DNA from: an uncultured Gemmiger sp. | GTDB lineage: Bacteria; Bacillota; Clostridia; Oscillospirales; Ruminococcaceae | Direction: 5' to 3' | DNA length: 6,012 nt | Assembly: GCA_944382805.1 (NCBI GenBank) | Contig: CALWNS010000258.1 | Location: forward strand, 1 to 6,012 | Shown here: one piece after another, positions 1 to 5,398 of the stretch | Position numbering within the stretch: position 1 is the stretch's first letter | How the letters are laid out: each line of letters begins with the position of its first letter | Made by a program: the position numbers and the translations under genes | Notes under the pieces: generated by a model | Database searches by the model: none | What the model was told of the DNA's origin: nothing | What the model saw: the letters and a program-made list of their open reading frames with translations, nothing else

Positions 1-140
1 TCAACACCGTGGGCGACCTCATCAACAAGAGCGAGGACGACATGATGAAGGTGCGCAACCTTGGCCGCAAGAGCCTGGAAGAAGTCATGGCGAAATTGGA
101 CAGCCTGGGCTTCACGCTCACCAAAGAAGACGATAACTGA
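1..140 (+). CDS. rpoA: RNA polymerase alpha subunit, C-terminal end (partial)
   Basis: Reading from base 3 gives 45 residues and a TGA stop at 138-140; the rest of the gene lies upstream of the window. The fragment is the end of the alpha C-terminal domain, which binds promoter UP elements and activators. The segment NTVGDLINKSEDD followed by VRNLGRKSLEEV is the helix-hairpin-helix part of this domain. Its N-L-G-R-K-S corresponds to the E. coli NLGKKS stretch, whose Lys298 and Ser299 contact DNA. The protein ends in a short acidic tail (KEDDN). The next gene, rplQ, starts 17 nt after the stop, the usual rpoA-rplQ order at the end of the ribosomal-protein cluster, so the two are almost certainly co-transcribed. 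The assignment rests on the conserved motif and on the neighbouring rplQ. Confidence 0.95.
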   Translation, partial: NTVGDLINKSEDDMMKVRNLGRKSLEEVMAKLDSLGFTLTKEDDN

Positions 141-157
141 TAAAGGAGTGAAACGGA

Positions 158-499
158 ATGCCCGGTACTAGAAAGCTTGGCCGCGCCACTGACAGCCGCA
201 AGGCGATGCTGCGCGCCATGGTCACCTATCTGTTCGAAAACGGCAAGATCGAGACCACCGTCACCCGCGCCAAGGAGGTCCGCTCCATGGCCGAGAAGAT
301 GATCACCCTGAGCAAAGCCGGCGATCTGCACGACAAGCGCCAGATCTTCAGCTACATCACCAAAGAGGATGTGGCCAAGAAGGTCATCGATGTCTACGGC
401 GCCAAGTATGCCGACCGCAACGGCGGCTACACCCGCATCATCCGCACCGGCGTGCGCCGCGGCGATGCCGCCGAGACCGCCATCCTGGAACTGGTCTAA
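158..499 (+). CDS. rplQ: 50S ribosomal protein L17
   Basis: This 113-residue protein is full length for bacterial L17, a component of the large ribosomal subunit near the exit-tunnel side. It opens with the family signature (residues 1-16, MPGTRKLGRATDSRKA; the usual form is M-x-x-R-K-L-G-R-x-x-x-x-R). It continues with TYLFENGKIETTVTRAKEVR (about 23-42), where T-T-x-x-R-A-K-E is the conserved core, and ends with the typical GGYTRIIRTGVRRGDAAETAILELV (about 89-113). An AAGGAG ribosome binding site at 143-148 sits 9 nt before the ATG and fixes the start. The gene is the last of the alpha operon and is followed within 30 nt by a strong terminator. The next gene is convergent. Nothing is missing or odd. 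Confidence 0.98.
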   Translation: MPGTRKLGRATDSRKAMLRAMVTYLFENGKIETTVTRAKEVRSMAEKMITLSKAGDLHDKRQIFSYITKEDVAKKVIDVYGAKYADRNGGYTRIIRTGVRRGDAAETAILELV

Positions 500-526
500 G
501 TTCCGGCGCCAAACAGGCAAAACCAA

Positions 527-566
527 ACAGGAGCGTACCCCGCAAAGGGTACGCTCCTGTTTTTTG
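527..566. terminator. Intrinsic terminator after rplQ, probably bidirectional
   Basis: A perfect 14-bp inverted repeat (527-540 and 547-560, arm ACAGGAGCGTACCC) encloses a 6-nt loop, CGCAAA. On the plus strand it runs directly into TTTTTT (560-565), a textbook rho-independent terminator for the rpoA-rplQ operon. Reading the minus strand, the same stem is followed by TTTGGTTTTG, a weaker U-rich tail. It therefore likely also stops transcripts of the convergent peptidase gene, whose stop codon is at 600-602. Confidence 0.95.
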
Positions 567-599
567 TCTGTTATTGTATGAATGCGGCCGGGGCGCGCG

Positions 600-2186
600 T
601 CAGCGGTTGTAGCGCGGCACATTGGGGAAGATCGCCCGCGCGCTGAAGCGGCCGTTCGGGTCGTACATCTCAAAATGACAGTGCGCGCCGAACGAATAGC
701 CGGTGTTGCCCACATAGCCGATGACCTGCCCCTGCTCCACATAGTCGCCCACATTGACGACAAAGTGGGTCATGTGGCCGTACAGCGTGCGGTAGCCGCC
801 GCCGTGGTCGATCACCACATAGTTGCCATAGCTGTTCCTGTCGCCCTGCGTGCGGATGCCGTTCCAGCGGTAGGCGGTGGTCACGGTGCCGGCGGCCGAA
901 GCCAGGATCGGCGTGCCCTGCGTGGCCGCGATGTCGGCGCCTTTATGCCCGCTGCCCATCCAGCGGCTGACATGGTTGTACTGCGGCACCGGCCAGATAA
1001 AGGAAACGCCGTTGCGCTCGCCGCGCATATAGTCCTTCAGCTGCGTGCCGGTCACCAGCTGCTCGGTCACCGGTTCGCGCAGCGTCTGCACGCTGATGGT
1101 GCGCACCTCGCGGGCAACGCCGTCCACCGCCACGGTGTCCTGCGTGATCTCCCGCAGGCCGTTCTGGCCGGCCTGCAGAACGATCGTCTCGCCGTATTCA
1201 TAGGCGGCCGATTCCTCGCTCACGCTGGGGTAGGGGATATCCTCCGTATAGGTGCTGCGCTCGATGGTACACACCTGCAGCGGCTGCGTTTCATCGCCGA
1301 TCAGCCGCTGCACGACCTCCTCGGCCGGCAGCACCGAGTCGGAGTAGTACAGCCCGTCCGTCAGCTCCAGGCTGTGCAGGAACTCCACCCGCTGGTCGGG
1401 GTCGTACACATCGGCATAGGGGGCCAGCAGGCTCTGCAAAAAGCTGCGCAGGTGGTCGCCCTCGTTGGTCACGGACCACAGCGCGCCGTCCACATACACG
1501 GCCGTGGCCTCCTGCAGCGCCCCGCCGGTGGCGCGCAGCAGCGCGTTGACCAGTTCGGTCTGGGTCATGGCCGGCTCGTCGGCCGCCGCCAGCGTGTAGG
1601 TGGGGGACAGCACGGCCTCCTCGTCCTGCGGCGTTTGGCCGGCGGCCTCCAGCACGGCGCGCGCGTTGTCCATGCGTTCGTACACGGCGGCGCGCGCGGT
1701 GTCCAGCATCTGCTCGTTGGTTATGTAGCCCAGGACCTGGCCGTTCATTTCCACCCGCAGCAGGTAGCGCCGCCCCAGGGCGGCGCGCACCAGCAGCAAA
1801 AAGACGGCCGCGCACACGGCGGCCGCAGCGGCGCCGATGATGCGGGCGGCCCGGCCGCGGCGGCCGGGGGCAGCGGACGCCGCGGGCAGCGCTTCGCCCA
1901 GCGGCTGCAGCAGCGCGGCCAGCACATCGACCACCCCGCGCAGGATCAGGGCGGCAAAGCGCAGCAGCCCGCGCCCTGCGCGCAGCAGTTCGTATTCGAC
2001 CAAAAAGCCGATCACATATAAAAATTGCCCCAGCTCATGCCAGTGCGGCAGCGCGCGCAGCCGCAGGGCGGCGCGCTGCCGGCGCTCGGCCCGGGCCAGG
2101 TCCCGCCGCCACCGCTTTACGATGCGCTGGCAGCGCCGGTCGTCGGCCCGGGCCTGCCGCCGGGAATAGGTGCTTGTTTTCATCAT
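600..2186 (-). CDS. Membrane-anchored M23 (LytM-type) metallopeptidase with G5 domain
   Basis: This 528-residue protein is a predicted peptidoglycan peptidase that cleaves peptide cross-bridges or stems outside the membrane. Residues 1-112 form an unusually long, Arg-rich cytoplasmic arm with two hydrophobic or amphipathic stretches (about 53-68 and 72-97). Residues about 114-136 are the likely transmembrane signal anchor. Residues about 143-300 form an extracellular region that starts VEMNGQVLGYITNEQ, of a kind often found before G5 domains in clostridial M23 proteins. A G5 domain follows at about 306-382 (TEDIPYPSV, then GxxG-rich strands), and the M23 domain is at about 395-520. All LytM catalytic positions are present: zinc ligands His414 and Asp418 (HKGAD) and His504 (HCHFE), and catalytic histidines His471 (YGHM) and His502. 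It should therefore be active. The two in-frame ATGs at 2186 and 2183 are preceded by an in-frame TAG at 2192-2190, so the start cannot lie further upstream. No Shine-Dalgarno is visible. The gene is monocistronic, convergent with rplQ and divergent from the PRPP synthetase gene. The exact substrate bond cannot be predicted. Confidence 0.9.
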   Translation of the reverse strand: MMKTSTYSRRQARADDRRCQRIVKRWRRDLARAERRQRAALRLRALPHWHELGQFLYVIGFLVEYELLRAGRGLLRFAALILRGVVDVLAALLQPLGEALPAASAAPGRRGRAARIIGAAAAAVCAAVFLLLVRAALGRRYLLRVEMNGQVLGYITNEQMLDTARAAVYERMDNARAVLEAAGQTPQDEEAVLSPTYTLAAADEPAMTQTELVNALLRATGGALQEATAVYVDGALWSVTNEGDHLRSFLQSLLAPYADVYDPDQRVEFLHSLELTDGLYYSDSVLPAEEVVQRLIGDETQPLQVCTIERSTYTEDIPYPSVSEESAAYEYGETIVLQAGQNGLREITQDTVAVDGVAREVRTISVQTLREPVTEQLVTGTQLKDYMRGERNGVSFIWPVPQYNHVSRWMGSGHKGADIAATQGTPILASAAGTVTTAYRWNGIRTQGDRNSYGNYVVIDHGGGYRTLYGHMTHFVVNVGDYVEQGQVIGYVGNTGYSFGAHCHFEMYDPNGRFSARAIFPNVPRYNR

Positions 2187-2250
2187 AGGCTATACGGAAA
2201 TACGGCCGCGCCGCGCGCAGCCGCGGATCATCAGAGAAAAACGGCGAAAG

Positions 2251-2270
2251 CGGTCTAATACAGTAGACCG
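2251..2270. promoter_or_regulatory. Operator-like palindrome in the peptidase leader
   Basis: The sequence is CGGTCTA (2251-2257), then a 6-nt spacer ATACAG, then TAGACCG (2264-2270): a perfect 7-bp inverted repeat. It lies at about +6 to +25 of the predicted minus-strand transcript. Its half-site GTCTAATAC (2253-2261) recurs as GTCTAACAC at 2284-2292, overlapping the -10 of the same promoter and offset by exactly 31 bp, close to three helical turns. This is the layout expected for a dimeric repressor. The 20-bp dyad with T-A-C/G-T-A at its centre recalls BlaI/CopY-type operators, but that family assignment is only inference. The stem is too short, and lacks a U-tract, to be a terminator. Confidence 0.55.
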
Positions 2271-2282
2271 TTCATCCCGTCC

Positions 2283-2311
2283 AGTCTAACACACCGGGCC
2301 GCGTCTGTCAA
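2283..2311 (-). promoter_or_regulatory. Sigma-A-type promoter for the M23 peptidase gene
   Basis: Read on the minus strand, a perfect -35 TTGACA (2311-2306) is separated by exactly 17 nt from a -10 TAGACT (2288-2283, 4 of 6 consensus bases, including the first two and the last). Predicted transcription starts near 2276, giving a leader of about 90 nt before the peptidase ATG at 2186. The -10 itself is part of a TTAGAC half-site that matches the downstream palindrome, so repression by occlusion is plausible. The near-consensus strength makes sense for a gene that is held off by a repressor. Confidence 0.7.
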
Positions 2312-2327
2312 GGCGGCGCGCGCCGCC
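2312..2327. repeat. Perfect 16-bp GC palindrome upstream of the peptidase promoter
   Basis: GGCGGCGC followed by GCGCCGCC is a perfect palindrome with no spacer, directly abutting the -35 box of the minus-strand promoter. It could be a second protein site or simply a product of high GC content. With no loop it would make a poor RNA hairpin. No other copy was noticed in the window. Confidence 0.4.
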
Positions 2328-2444
2328 GCGCAGGGCCGGCAATGGTACCGGCGGGGCGGGGGCGGTGCGGCGGCATTGAAAAATATTTGTAAAATCCACC
2401 AGAATTTCTCCCACAGACGGTCGGCGGCGGTGTGCAAGGTGCGG

Positions 2445-2510
2445 AAAATGACAAAAAGCGAAAAAAAGCGACGCTAAGATAATGATTTTCGGGGAATGCT
2501 GTGATAAAAT
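2445..2510 (+). promoter_or_regulatory. Extended -10 promoter with A-tracts for the PRPP synthetase gene
   Basis: The best -10 is TAAAAT (2505-2510), preceded by TG at 2502-2503, forming an extended -10 (TGATAAAAT). A weak -35 (ATGATT, 2482-2487, 3 of 6) lies 17 nt upstream, which suits an extended -10 promoter. Three A-tracts at 2445-2448, 2453-2457 and 2461-2467, spaced 8 to 9 bp apart, sit where an UP element contacted by the RNA polymerase alpha C-terminal domain would be. The start should be near 2517, giving a leader of about 120 nt. A second -10-like GATAAT (2478-2483) has no good -35. The rest of the intergenic stretch (about 2330-2440) shows a G-rich run and an AT-rich patch, but no gene. 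Confidence 0.55.
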
Positions 2511-2528
2511 GAAACTGAGCAATAGCGT

Positions 2529-2590
2529 GCCGCGCGCCCAAAGGCGCGGCGGCAGGTTTTTGCTGCGCAGCAACGGGGCGCGCCGCCCGC
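2529..2590 (+). other. Structured 5' leader of the PRPP synthetase gene
   Basis: Three inverted repeats follow one another in the predicted untranslated leader. The first is a GCCGCGC/GCGCGGC stem (2529-2535 and 2544-2550) followed six bases later by TTTTT (2557-2561). The second is the perfect 14-bp palindrome TTGCTGCGCAGCAA (2560-2573). The third is GGGCG-CGC-CGCCC (2576-2588). The stem plus T-run resembles a weak attenuator, and the second palindrome begins inside the T-run. No known riboswitch consensus was recognised. The ribosome binding site AAAGGAG at 2625-2631 lies outside these stems. Confidence 0.4.
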
Positions 2591-2637
2591 TTTCCCTTTA
2601 AGGCCGGCCAGCCCCCAACAGCATAAAGGAGACGTTT

Positions 2638-3807
2638 ATGGCGGAACAAAATCTTGGCCCTCGTGACTTTTTCGTTAAGGAAGAAGCGGTCGCGGACCTG
2701 GCGCTGCTGGCCTGCCCCGGCGCCGAGGAACTGGCGAACCTGGTGGACGGCCACCTGGTCCGCTGGGCGCGGGAAGTCGGCATGGATGTGGATACCTTCG
2801 TCATCCCGTCCGACTGCCCCCGCTTCCAGTCCGGCGACGCCAAAGGCCTGGTCAAAAAATCGACCCGCGGCGATGATCTGTTCATCTTTGTGGACCCGGG
2901 CAACTACAGCGTGACCTACAAGCTTTTTGGGTACGAAAACCATCTTTCGCCCGACGACCATTTCCAGAACCTCATGCGCCTGATCCAGGCTTCGTCCGGG
3001 CGCGCCCACCGCGTCAGCGTGGTCATGCCCAGCCTGTACGGCGGGCGGCAGCACCGCCGCGTCAGCCGCGAAAGCCTGGACTGCGCGTTCGCGCTGCAGC
3101 AGCTGCGGGCGGCCGGCGTCAAGAACATCATCACCTTTGACGCGCACGACCCCCGCGTGCAGAACGCCGTGCCCACCATGAGCTTCGACAACGTCATGCC
3201 CACCTACCAGGTGCTCAAGTGCCTGCTGCACCATGTGCCGGACGTCCGCTTTGATAAGGAGCATTTCATGGTCGTCTCGCCGGACGAAGGCGCCATGAAC
3301 CGCAATATGTACTATTCCAGCGTGCTGGGCTGCAACCTGGGTATGTTCTACAAGCGGCGCGATTACTCCCGCATCGTCAACGGGCGCAACCCCATCGTGG
3401 CGCACGAGTACCTGGGCGAAAGCGTAGAGGGCAAGGATGTGTTCATTGCCGACGATATCATCGCCTCCGGCGAAAGTATGCTCGACATCGCCTACGGCCT
3501 CAAGCTGCGCGGCGCGCGCAAGATCTTTACCTACGCCACCTTCCCGCTGTTCACCTCCGGCCTGGACAAGTTCGACAAAGCCTACCAGGACGGCATCGTG
3601 GCCGCCGTGCTGGGCACCAACCTGACCTACCGCACGCCGGAACTGCTGGGCCGCGAATGGTACCACGATGTGGACGTGTCCAAGTACACGGCCTACTTTG
3701 TGGCTGCCATCAACCACGACAAGAGCGTTTCCAGCATCATCGATCCCATCATCAAGATCCGCGCCCTGCTCGACAGCCATGGCATCCCCATGGGCGGGCA
3801 GGAATAA
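2638..3807 (+). CDS. prs: Ribose-phosphate pyrophosphokinase (PRPP synthetase), divergent long form
   Basis: The enzyme transfers pyrophosphate from ATP to ribose 5-phosphate, giving PRPP for purine, pyrimidine, NAD, histidine and tryptophan synthesis in the cytoplasm. It has 389 residues against about 315 for classical bacterial Prs. Motifs appear in order: RQHRR at 137-141 (RQDRK in B. subtilis; ATP-binding Arg and Gln kept); FDAHDPRVQ at 167-175 with His170 matching the active-site His; VVSPDEGAMNR at 212-222 with Asp216; YKRRDYSR at 238-245, matching the catalytic flexible loop with Lys239 and Arg241; and the PRPP loop VFIADDIIASGES at 268-280 (Asp272, Asp273). Because the catalytic residues are kept, activity is likely. 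The extra length is spread over the first 35 residues, about 20 residues near 90-110 and the C-terminal end. ATG with AAAGGAG (2625-2631, 6-nt spacing) fixes the start. The gene appears monocistronic, with its own promoter and a hairpin after it. Confidence 0.88.
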   Translation: MAEQNLGPRDFFVKEEAVADLALLACPGAEELANLVDGHLVRWAREVGMDVDTFVIPSDCPRFQSGDAKGLVKKSTRGDDLFIFVDPGNYSVTYKLFGYENHLSPDDHFQNLMRLIQASSGRAHRVSVVMPSLYGGRQHRRVSRESLDCAFALQQLRAAGVKNIITFDAHDPRVQNAVPTMSFDNVMPTYQVLKCLLHHVPDVRFDKEHFMVVSPDEGAMNRNMYYSSVLGCNLGMFYKRRDYSRIVNGRNPIVAHEYLGESVEGKDVFIADDIIASGESMLDIAYGLKLRGARKIFTYATFPLFTSGLDKFDKAYQDGIVAAVLGTNLTYRTPELLGREWYHDVDVSKYTAYFVAAINHDKSVSSIIDPIIKIRALLDSHGIPMGGQE

Positions 3808-3830
3808 GCCGCAGACCCCATACGCCCCTG

Positions 3831-3861
3831 TTTTGCCTGTGCCGTTCCGGCACAGGCAAAA
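3831..3861. terminator. Hairpin after prs, candidate terminator
   Basis: TTTTGCCTGTGCCG (3831-3844) and CGGCACAGGCAAAA (3848-3861) form a perfect 14-bp stem around a TTC loop, 24 nt after the prs stop. The stem is very stable, but its ends are T4/A4 and the bases after it (TGTTTGTATGAATTTG) contain only scattered T residues, so it lacks a clean U-tract in either direction. It may terminate weakly, act as an mRNA 3'-end stabiliser, or insulate prs from the murD promoter. Confidence 0.6.
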
Positions 3862-3885
3862 TGTTTGTATGAATTTGCCCATGGG

Positions 3886-3905
3886 TTTGCATTGATTTGC
3901 ATTGA
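3886..3905 (+). repeat. Tandem 10-bp repeat upstream of murD
   Basis: TTTGCATTGA occurs twice without a gap (3886-3895 and 3896-3905). The second copy supplies the putative -35 of the murD promoter and the first lies one helical turn upstream. The repeat could be a cooperative regulator site or a recent duplication of the -35 region; the sequence does not decide which. Confidence 0.6.
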
Positions 3906-3925
3906 AAAGGAAAAAACGCTATACT
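3897..3925 (+). promoter_or_regulatory. Putative promoter of the murD operon
   Basis: TATACT (3920-3925, 5 of 6 matches to the -10 consensus) is preceded at 17 nt by TTGCAT (3897-3902, 3 of 6). A TTGAAA at 3902-3907 has a better -35 sequence but pairs at 17 nt only with the poor TATCTA (3925-3930). The A-rich spacer and the position between the prs hairpin and murD support a promoter here, with a leader of about 50 nt. Confidence 0.55.
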
Positions 3926-3949
3926 ATCTAGTGGAAAAAATCGTGTTGG

Positions 3950-3967
3950 GCGGGGCAGACACCCCGC
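3950..3967 (+). other. Short hairpin next to the murD ribosome binding site
   Basis: GCGGGG (3950-3955) and CCCCGC (3962-3967) form a 6-bp GC stem with loop CAGACA. It ends 3 nt before the AAGGGGA ribosome binding site (3971-3977). Because GGGG of the binding site could also pair with the CCCC arm, the element could modulate murD translation, but this is speculative. Confidence 0.35.
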
Positions 3968-3982
3968 GGAAAGGGGACACCC

Positions 3983-5398
3983 ATGCTTCCGATCGATCAG
4001 CTGCGCGCCCTGGTGCAGGGCAAAAAGGTCGCGTTCATCGGCGCCGGCGTCAGCCACAAACAGTGCATCGAACAGTTCGTCGCCCTGGGCGCCCAAGTGA
4101 CCCTGTGCGACCAGAAACCCACGCTGGAGTCTTTTGGCGATTATGCCGCCACGCTGCGCCGCCTGGGCGTGGCGCTCAGCCTGGGCGAACGGTATACCGA
4201 TGGCTTTGCCGGCCAGGATATCATCATGCGCACGCCGGGCTACGAGTATTTCCGCCCCGAACTGCAGGCGGCCAAGCAGGCCGGCGCGCTGGTCACCAGC
4301 GAGGTGGAGCTCTTTTTTGAATACTGCCCCTGCGAGATCGTAGCCGTGACCGGCTCCGACGGCAAGACCACCACCACCACCCTCATTGCCAAAATGCTGG
4401 AGGCCGCCGGCCGCACCGTGCTGCTGGGCGGCAACATCGGCGCGGCGCTGCTGCCCCGCCTGGCCGAAGTGCAGCCCGGCGACATCGCCGTGGTGGAACT
4501 GTCCAGCTTCCAGCTCATCAGTATGCGCCGCAGCCCCAAGGTGGCGGTCGTCACCAACGTCACGCCCAACCACCTGGACCACCACAAAGATATGCAGGAG
4601 TACATCGACGCCAAGCGCAACATCCTGCTGTGGCAGACCCCGCCCTGCCGCGCCGTGCTCGGCTACGAAAACGAGATCTCCCGCGCCATGGCCGCCGACT
4701 GCAAGGGCGCGCAGGTCTGGTTCACCCGCCTGCGCGCGACCGAAAACGGGGCCTTCCTGCGCGCGGAGGACGACACCCTCTGCTATGCCGAAAACGGCGC
4801 CGTCACGCCCATCGTGCCCCGCGCGGAGGTCAAGCTGCGCGGCCTGCACAATGTCGAAAACCTGCTGGCCGCCATGGCCGCCGTGTGGGGCCTGGTGCCG
4901 GTGCAGACCATGGCGCAGGTGGCCGCCACCTTTACCGGGGTCGAGCACCGCATCGAGCCGGTGCGCCTTCTGGACGGCGTACAGTATTATAACGACTCTA
5001 TCGCCACCAGCCCCACGCGCACCATCGCCGGGCTGCGCAGCTTTGGGCAAAAGCTCATCCTGATCGCCGGCGGCTACGACAAAAAGATCAGCTATGCGCC
5101 GCTGGCGCCGGAACTGATCGCCCATGTCAAGGTGCTGGTGCTGATGGGCGCCACCGGCCCCGTCATCGAGCGCGAAGTCCGCGCCTGCCCCGGCTTTGCC
5201 GAAAGCGGCCTGCGGATCCTGCACGCCGAAACCATGCAGCAGGCGGTGGAGCTGGTCCGCGCGGCGGCCGGGCCGGGGGATATCGTCAGCCTTTCGCCGG
5301 CCTCCGCCTCTTTTGACTGTTACCCCAACTTCGAGGCCCGCGGCCGCGAGTATAAGCGCATCGTGAACGCCCTGCCGGAGACCCCGGCCCGGGCGTGA
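3983..5398 (+). CDS. murD: UDP-N-acetylmuramoyl-L-alanine--D-glutamate ligase
   Basis: MurD adds D-glutamate to UDP-MurNAc-L-Ala with ATP in the cytoplasm, the second amino-acid step of peptidoglycan precursor synthesis. At 471 residues it is slightly longer than the usual 440-450. A Rossmann-like UDP-binding domain (about 1-112, KVAFIGAGVS) precedes the central ATPase domain with P-loop GSDGKTTT (124-131), VELSSFQL (171-178) and Lys211 in EYIDAKRN, the likely carbamylated lysine. Then come HNVEN (289-293), EHR (321-323), NDSIATSP (337-344), GGYDKK (363-368), LSPASASFD (437-445) and the terminal FEARG motif (450-454). These motifs, especially LSPASASFD, separate MurD from MurC, MurE and MurF. 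All expected catalytic elements are visible. ATG with AAGGGGA (3971-3977) gives 5- to 6-nt spacing. The gene stands apart from other mur/fts genes within this window and overlaps the next gene by 4 nt. Confidence 0.95.
   Translation: MLPIDQLRALVQGKKVAFIGAGVSHKQCIEQFVALGAQVTLCDQKPTLESFGDYAATLRRLGVALSLGERYTDGFAGQDIIMRTPGYEYFRPELQAAKQAGALVTSEVELFFEYCPCEIVAVTGSDGKTTTTTLIAKMLEAAGRTVLLGGNIGAALLPRLAEVQPGDIAVVELSSFQLISMRRSPKVAVVTNVTPNHLDHHKDMQEYIDAKRNILLWQTPPCRAVLGYENEISRAMAADCKGAQVWFTRLRATENGAFLRAEDDTLCYAENGAVTPIVPRAEVKLRGLHNVENLLAAMAAVWGLVPVQTMAQVAATFTGVEHRIEPVRLLDGVQYYNDSIATSPTRTIAGLRSFGQKLILIAGGYDKKISYAPLAPELIAHVKVLVLMGATGPVIEREVRACPGFAESGLRILHAETMQQAVELVRAAAGPGDIVSLSPASASFDCYPNFEARGREYKRIVNALPETPARA

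Noticed and set aside
582..2021. 479-codon plus-strand open frame antisense to the M23 peptidase
   Set aside because: Its His-, Val- and Gly-rich translation has no recognisable motif. It is the GC-driven shadow of a gene with complete catalytic motifs on the other strand.
2353..2376. G-rich run resembling a G-quadruplex
   Set aside because: Only two runs have three or more G residues; the others are GG pairs. This is expected from the high GC content.
2376..2405. Possible second plus-strand promoter, TTGAAA-18-CAGAAT
   Set aside because: The -10 is weak and no gene or RNA needs it. The extended -10 at 2502-2510 is better placed for prs.
2448..2480. ATGACA as a -35 paired with TAAGAT
   Set aside because: The spacer would be 21 nt, too long for a normal sigma-A promoter.
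2286..2573. 95-codon minus-strand frame in the divergent intergenic region
   Set aside because: It has no ribosome binding site and no recognisable domain, it covers the prs promoter and leader, and it runs over the peptidase promoter. I treat the region as regulatory DNA.
2308..3882. 524-codon minus-strand open frame over prs
   Set aside because: It is antisense to a clear PRPP synthetase and extends through both intergenic regions. The translation is low-complexity with no family resemblance.
3865..4320. 151-codon plus-strand frame beginning before murD
   Set aside because: Its start lies in the promoter region without a ribosome binding site, and most of it overlaps murD in another frame.
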